DNA from: Isoetes taiwanensis
Taxonomy: Eukaryota; Streptophyta; Lycopodiopsida; Isoetales; Isoetaceae
Assembly (NCBI GenBank): GCA_021234155.1
Contig: JAJEKV010000316.1
Span: forward strand, 62,001-126,000
Direction: 5' to 3'
Length of the DNA: 64,000 nucleotides
Shown here: one piece after another, positions 58,985 through 64,000 of the stretch
Layout of the letters: every line of letters begins with the position of its first letter
Numbering within the stretch: position 1 is the stretch's first letter
Position numbers and translations under genes: made by a program
The notes under the pieces: generated by a model
Seen by the model: only the letters and a program-made list of their open reading frames with translations
What the model was told of the DNA's origin: nothing
Database searches by the model: none

Positions 58985-59204
58985 AACTTCTGCATTCATG
59001 TATGCTATGCCTCTTATATGAGTTCTAAATTCTGTTACTAGAATATTTCAGACATTCGCTAGTTATAAGTATGTAACCACAAGGGATACATGTGATCCAT
59101 CTATTTACCGCACATTTTCAATTTGGAAAGCTCTTGGCCATTTTCCTTACATGTAGATTCCAATTTCAGATAAGCATTCTCTTCGCAGTGTGTGGAACAG
59201 TCTG

Positions 59205-59340
59205 TTTCGCACCGTAGTCACGGTGCGAAATTGCGCCCTCCAAAAACTTTGGAACTACTATTTTCATACCGTGGCGACGGTGCGAAATAGACCTTCCCAC
59301 AGAATGTGGAATAGTCATTTTCGCACCGTGCCCACGATCA
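59205..59340. repeat. palindrome array 3 (3 copies, 57-bp period)
   Basis: The GCACC cores lie at 59,209, 59,266 and 59,323, exactly 57 bp apart. The spacers (for example CCACAGAATGTGGAATAGTC) differ from those of arrays 1, 4 and 5. Confidence 0.88.
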
Positions 59341-59470
59341 ACACTAGTAGATAAATACACAACCACAATAAATAGAATAACAAATAATTACAGATAAATA
59401 TAAAACACTCATAACGATAAATATTAAAACACTCATATATTAACAACCAAAAAAGGGTTACAAAAGGATC

Positions 59471-59860
59471 CTAAGGGAGGCATCCACGAAAGTATCTAGC
59501 TAAGGCACAATCCTGTCCCCGCGCGATAACCGCCCCTGCATTGCACACAACAATGGACACCTTTGTCCTCCTAGCGCCTCTTGCAGTATATCCAAGGCCT
59601 CTGCTTGGATTCTATTCACCTCCTCCTCCACCATCGGGACGAAGTCTGGTGCTCTCTCCCTCTTCCTCCTCCTTGATTCCTTCCTCCTGTCAATAATGGC
59701 CGGCATCTCATACCTGACCATTCTAGCGAAGGCAAGCTTGGGAATCGAGGTCGGGGTGCGTGCTGCCGATTACCTAATCTCCCTTAAAAGCGAGTGCGGG
59801 AGGAGCACCCTTTATCTTCTTCGGGGCCACCATATCTAACACTAGGCTCACCTTCCTTCG
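59471..59860 (-). pseudogene. second histone H3-like fold, degenerate
   Basis: Minus-strand frames show H3 landmarks in order. A segment APKKIKGAPPALAF (about 59,830) leads, by a frame change, into REIR followed by a stop. Then come SIPKLAFARMVRYEM (aligned with H3 LLIRKLPFQRLVREI), an Arg-rich insertion, VNRIQAEALDILQEAL and LLCAMQGRLSRGD (aligned with NLCAIHAKRVTIMPKD). A further frame change gives QDCALARYFRGCLP and a stop at 59,471, matching the KDIQLARRIRGERA end of H3 in position. The insertion between alpha-1 and alpha-2 is longer than in B. No H3-type tail was found upstream with confidence. The alignment is by eye and needs a profile test. Confidence 0.5.
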
Positions 59861-60116
59861 ACTACGCTTATTCCCAAGCTTATCTGTCTCCTTGGGCGCA
59901 TCTCTCTCGGCTTGTCTCAACTAGGAACAAGCTTAGGAGGCTTCTTGCCGGCGGGATTTCTTCGGGCGTGGATTTACGCTTCTGTAGAAATGGGCTTCCT
60001 AGTACCTGCTCCACTGGAACTGGGCTGCCCGTGATCAACCTGATCCTGCTGATCATCTTTGGTCCTGGCGATCTTGATCGTGCTGGTCGTTTGATCATGC
60101 TGGTCCGGTGATGCGA

Positions 60117-60880
60117 TCATCTTTGCACTTCCATAATCTGCTGCTGCCCTAGCAGATTCTCTTCGTGCTCTCGTTCCTCCCCCTCACCACTGCCAAGCAG
60201 TCGTGGTCCCAACGTGTTAGACGAGGGGTAACCCGATTCGGCGACCAGCGGGCACCATGGCCCCCTGGTCAACCCTGCCACTTGCCGGCTGCCGGCGGGT
60301 GTGTAGAAGGCCCCCCTCCCGTGGTTTGACATGTAATCCGACTCATTACACAAGAGCTGGAATGGCCGTGTCTCGTGCGGGACATGGATGTCATCAACTG
60401 GGCCACATGACGTATGACGGCGGCTTCCTCTTGTCTCGCTCTCTAGGGGTGGGGAAGGCGGTGGCTATTGGATCAGTTGTGTCCAGCGATACCACAATCT
60501 GGTCGTCTGCAGGCTGGAATATTGTGGGAGAGTGGCCTCACGAGAAAAATCCTTCCCCAACAACCTTAAATTTTCGCAAGGAGGCAGGAAGTAGGAAACA
60601 CGTTCGGGTTTTGGAAATATTCGTCCACACTATTATTAATAGTGTAGACGACATTTCCAAGGCTTTGCCCTAACCCTTCTGGAAGGACAGTCTCATCTGC
60701 GTCCATCTGCTGGCTTGTGATGGGAATAACTGTCTCGGCCTCGGTGATGGTAATAGCAGTCTCGACGCTGCTAGTAATGACCTCGTCAACGATACGTCTT
60801 TGGTCAAGCGCCTCATTTTTAATGGGATTTGAGCTAAGCGCCTTCCATGTACATGAGCGGATTTTAGCAAAGAGAAGAAA
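60117..60880 (-). pseudogene. degenerate coding sequence upstream of the second H3-like fold
   Basis: A minus-strand frame from about 60,880 to 60,560 encodes RRIVDEVITSSVETAITITE, an acidic stretch, and NVVYTINNSVDEYFQNP. Another frame (60,353-60,117) encodes an acidic, Gln-containing tail. They could be parts of a long N-terminal region of the H3-like protein, as in element B, but the frames cannot be linked with confidence. Confidence 0.25.
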
Positions 60881-60944
60881 TTCAAATAAGCAATATTGTC
60901 TGTCCCGATCCCATAAACCCCTAAACTAAAAAATGTTCATAGTA

Positions 60945-61070
60945 GCCAGGGTGCGAAATTGGGCAGTCCAAAAACTGCCGACATCCTATTTTTGCACCAT
61001 AGCCACGGTGCGAAATCGGGCAGTCCAAAAACTGCCGACATCCTGTTCTCGCACCGTGGCTACGCTCCTG
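60945..61070. repeat. palindrome array 4 (about 3 copies, 57-bp period)
   Basis: The GCACC cores at 60,994 and 61,051 are 57 bp apart, with a partial unit before them. The spacer GGGCAGTCCAAAAACTGCCG is unique to this array. It lies directly upstream of the minus-strand sequence leading to the H3-like fold. Confidence 0.85.
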
Positions 61071-61379
61071 ATGTACATACATAGAAATGACTGAATTCAC
61101 TATTAAAGAAGACCTAACATATACATCTAACAAGGATTTATTGCTGACATTGAATTCTAACAATTAATGAATATCATAGATGAACATTCATACAAAAGCA
61201 ATTTTGTCATATAAAAACAATTCATGAATTTTATAGAAAAGACATTATATTAATACAAAAGTTTTTTAAGTATATTTCCTTTTCTTGGCATCAGGGCCTG
61301 GAGTACCCGAATCAAATTCTTCTAAATCCTCTTCCTTTACTCCAGCCCCAATTGCATCTAACAGATACAATATGTCAGG

Positions 61380-62847
61380 GTCATACATTACGCGGGACAA
61401 TATGATGTTTCCTTGTCCGCTCCACTCAAGCCTAGAGCTGCTTTATTTGCAAGGACAGAGTACATTTTGAAGCCCCCGAAGACATACATAGCGATAGCCC
61501 TATCTACTGCTATAACTCGATCATAGTTTGCGGCTAGGGGCACGTGGTTGCCAGCTAAGGACAAAGCTTTAAGCTTGAGGACCTCCTATACTCCAGATGG
61601 ACTATATTTATTGTGAAACACAATAATTTCCCCCTTGTGAAGGTAGCCCATATAATGTGCAATCTTGGCGTCCGGCCTAGGGTGACTCTCACGATGCCTT
61701 GCGCGAAGTCATCAATAAATAACTCTGCATAAAAGAAACATCAGATTCAAGCAGAAATAAAAAATGAAGCCAGATAAATACCTCTCTCTTGTCCTGGTCG
61801 ACAACAGCTGGGTTTGTTATTTTGAAAGAGGACTTCGACAGCTCACGTTCTATGAACACAGAACCAGTGTTCGAAGAGCTAGAAGCTTTAAATTTGACAT
61901 CTTTCAATTGCTTCATACCCTGCTTCAGCTTGCTGCATGACAATTTCAAATGCATCCTCTGGAGGTATTGAGGATCCATCATAAGTCACAGCCTCCATCA
62001 TTTGTCTGGGGACATCAGTCTCAAAGTCTACAAGTCCTCCTAGGCCTACAACAGGCGCATATATCTGGCCCAATATCTCGTCTTCTCTCAACCCTGTCAC
62101 TTCAGATATGTCCGGTAGCAACAAGTATGGTTTCCCACCTACATGGATGGGATATGCTTCTGATAACCCCCAAGTAGACAATTTTTTCTCGGAGACCTCC
62201 TCGTCCACAACCTCGTTCTCCTCATTTTCCAGTATGAGCTTCTCTTCCTCAGGGTCTATCGGCTCCTCTACTGGTGAGGCGGGGCGTTCAGTTTGAGCGA
62301 CCTGTGCACTTGAAGGGGAATTGGCATCTTTGCTTGGCTTAGTGTAAATCATGTATGTGCTGAACATGATATCTAGGCCAAAAAAACTTTCCTTGCCCTC
62401 TTGCCTGCACAGTTCTGCAGGTAGTTTCTTCAAGAACCTTCTAGTTCGGTCTTGATCAGGTTTCGGAAACATCTTAATTAAAGCTTGCATGCTTAGTGAA
62501 GGCAAACCAGTCACAGGACATGGTTTCACGTCAGGACCAGCTCTAACCATGAAGCTATGAAGGATGCTGCCATATGCATCAGTAAACCTGTTACACTCTG
62601 CCATAATGTCTATGCTCAGGCAAAAATTATTATATACAATGGTTGCATCCACTGGTTCCTCTAGCTCCTCCTTGAACTCTTCTGGATGCTTCAGACAAAA
62701 ATCCCGTTCTTTCTCCACTATTTTGTCGTACCATGCGCTAAACAGCTCCCATGCCTTATCTGATCCGCTATTTGCCATTCTCGTGGAGCAGCGCCTCGAT
62801 TTATGACACTTAGAATGTGAGCGCCTTTGTAGCGGCTTGATTTGCAA
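61380..62847 (-). pseudogene. pre-gag-type accessory protein without adjacent gag-pol
   Basis: The frame (likely start 62,786, MANSGSDKAWELFSAWY) runs to 61,888, with LKKLPAELCRQEGKESFFG, a Pro/Glu linker and PIHVGGKPYLLLPDISEV, then TYDGSSIPPEDAFEIV. These align with PIIINGEEYILANDILNL and SYAGETMSDIAAYEQI of element B. A frame change near 61,920 and a GTATTT...AG gap (about 61,780-61,722, intron or lesion) lead to YLHKGEIIVFHNKYSPSG and NYDRVIAVDRAIAMY. These match B's GQMVVFHKEFSPRG and DHIILFKRSVALH. The frame ends near 61,380. No gag, protease or RT was found nearby on this strand. Function is unknown. Confidence 0.7.
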
Positions 62848-62860
62848 GAGAGACTAACAA

Positions 62861-63265
62861 CGTGGCAACGATGCGAAAATAACACTTCCTTAATTTATGC
62901 TATGCACAAATTCGCACCTTGGCTATGGTGCGAAAACAAGACTTCGATAATTCATTCTATTTACAATTTCGCACCGTGGCTACGGTGCGAAAATACCTCT
63001 TCCATTTTTTATACTATGCACATTTTCGCACCGTGGCTACGGTGCAAAAACAACCCTTCAATATCTTATTGTATGTACAATTTCGCACCGTGGCTATGGT
63101 GCGAAAATGCCCCTTTCATTTTTTATGCTATGCACATTTTCGCACCGTGGCTACGGTGCGAAAATGGCCCTTCCATATTTTATGAGATCCACAATTTCGC
63201 ACCGTAAGTACGGTGTGAAAACACATCCACAATTTATGTTGTACATAATTTCGCAACATGGCTAC
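62861..63265. repeat. palindrome array 5 (about 8 copies, 57-bp period)
   Basis: The TTTCGCACC palindromes start at 62,967, 63,024, 63,081, 63,138 and 63,195, each exactly 57 bp apart, with degenerate copies at both ends. Spacers of the form TTTTTTATGCTATGCACA are unlike those of the other arrays. The array lies between two minus-strand genes. Confidence 0.93.
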
Positions 63266-63348
63266 TTTAAGTCTTATATTCCAATGAAAGCTCCCGGTTT
63301 GCAATTAATATACAATAGATCTCCAATTAACAATCACTTATATTTATA

Positions 63349-64000
63349 TTAGATAGATTCATATACAGATATGACTTTGGGTGGCATGCATGACCCCAAT
63401 TTATAGCATTCTTCTCTGCGCTTTCCCACCTTCTGGCCGTCTATCATGAAATGGAAGAAATTTAAGTCTGTCTCAAACTCTAATTGCCGCCGAACATCGA
63501 ATAGAGACCACTCGCTCTCCGCTCTCAGACTTTTGAACAGCTGATTATCCTTATGAATGTTCAAGTCTATGACAACGGAATGAGTGCCATCATTGTCATC
63601 TTGTTCGATAGTCCAGACGTACTTTCTTCCTTCACGGACATTTCGCCATCTCCTATACTTAAAAGTGACATACAGAGTTTGCTTCCGAATGCAATATCTG
63701 AACCGAACCGTGTCTCGACTTATCCTGCATTCAGTACATTCAGCTCCATCGTGAAGTCGAGCACTCCAACCTTCAAGAAATACACTATCTGAAAAACTAT
63801 CCACCGACTGTTGAACTGTAAACATCTTCAAGGTCTTCTTTACATTGTTGGCGCTCTTGAATATGGCAATGAACAGATCAATTCCTAAATTTATCTTCAC
63901 ATGCCCGCAGACTCGTCCCTTCTCCTTCAATGCCGTGAACATTTCCTGCGACAACTTACTCCGTGCTAATAAGATAGAAGTGGCATCCAGAGGCCTGCTG
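63349..64000 (-). CDS. unknown protein, N-terminus beyond the window
   Basis: This is an uninterrupted minus-strand frame from the window edge to a stop at 63,349, at least 217 codons. It is open at 64,000, so the start is not seen. The middle is rich in basic and aromatic residues (VRFRYCIRKQTLYVTFKYRR) with a Cys pair CTEC. The C-terminal part (SLFDVRRQLEFETDLNFFHF, then MIDGQKVGKRREE) has the look of a ubiquitin-like or DIX-like fold, which is a guess. It is the most intact frame in the palindrome-array block. Confidence 0.5.
   Translation of the reverse strand, partial: SRPLDATSILLARSKLSQEMFTALKEKGRVCGHVKINLGIDLFIAIFKSANNVKKTLKMFTVQQSVDSFSDSVFLEGWSARLHDGAECTECRISRDTVRFRYCIRKQTLYVTFKYRRWRNVREGRKYVWTIEQDDNDGTHSVVIDLNIHKDNQLFKSLRAESEWSLFDVRRQLEFETDLNFFHFMIDGQKVGKRREECYKLGSCMPPKVISVYESI

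Noticed and set aside
60610-60660. A palindrome around CACACTATTATTAATAGTGT as a regulatory site
   Set aside because: It is a single imperfect copy inside sequence that also looks coding on the minus strand; no second copy was seen.
55541-63265. The palindrome arrays as CRISPR arrays
   Set aside because: The genome is eukaryotic, spacers repeat within each array instead of being unique, and there is no cas-like gene.

Overview
This is nuclear DNA of a land plant. Spliced genes with GT...AG introns, a purine-biosynthesis gene with a plastid-type leader (PUR3), a PLS-type PPR relic and chromodomain Ty3 retrotransposons all point that way. The expanded PPR and transposon content and the mix of transposase-like families suggest a fern or another seed-free plant, but that placement is an inference. 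Most of the window is transposable elements in various states of decay.

Layout. 1-2.4 kb: minus-strand fragments of unknown proteins separated by short repeats. 2.6-5.8 kb: a decayed transposase-like gene (minus) whose intron holds a 57-bp tandem array. 5.8-14.2 kb: LINE remains, simple repeats and a SINE-like piece. 14.6-17.5 kb: possible host exons, a PPR pseudogene, and an alpha/beta-hydrolase gene (minus) with a Harbinger-type MITE inside a coding exon. 18,104-43,050: chromovirus B, bounded by CAAAC target duplications. It contains a second chromovirus, A (20,844-32,410), nested inside it. 43.6-48.6 kb: host exons (minus), a SINE-like head, inverted repeats and the five-exon PUR3 gene. 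50.1-51.8 kb: an L1-type LINE fragment with a hAT-type MITE in it. 53.0-55.4 kb: a second transposase-like gene (plus). 55.5-64 kb: a run of mostly minus-strand gene relics, each separated from the next by arrays of one palindrome at a nearly constant 57-bp period.

The most notable finding is that chromovirus B carries, between its primer binding site and its other genes, a reading frame for a divergent histone H3. It starts with a recognisable H3 tail, continues through a long charged and Gln-rich linker, and ends in an H3 histone fold. Element A landed inside this frame, and the frame continues in phase on the far side. B also encodes an integrase-linked chromodomain, a module family that reads H3 tails. 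A second, more decayed H3-like fold lies near 59.5-59.9 kb on the minus strand, in the palindrome-array block, about 1.5 kb downstream of a relative of the accessory ORF that precedes gag in A and B. So the same two unusual genes (H3-like and pre-gag ORF) occur once inside a retrotransposon and once without visible gag-pol, among genes spaced by hairpin arrays.

Both retrotransposons carry spaced long hairpins in the leader before the pre-gag ORF, of unrelated sequence but similar layout (about 213-bp spacing in A, about 200-bp in B). No feature here rests on a database search; all family calls come from reading motifs.
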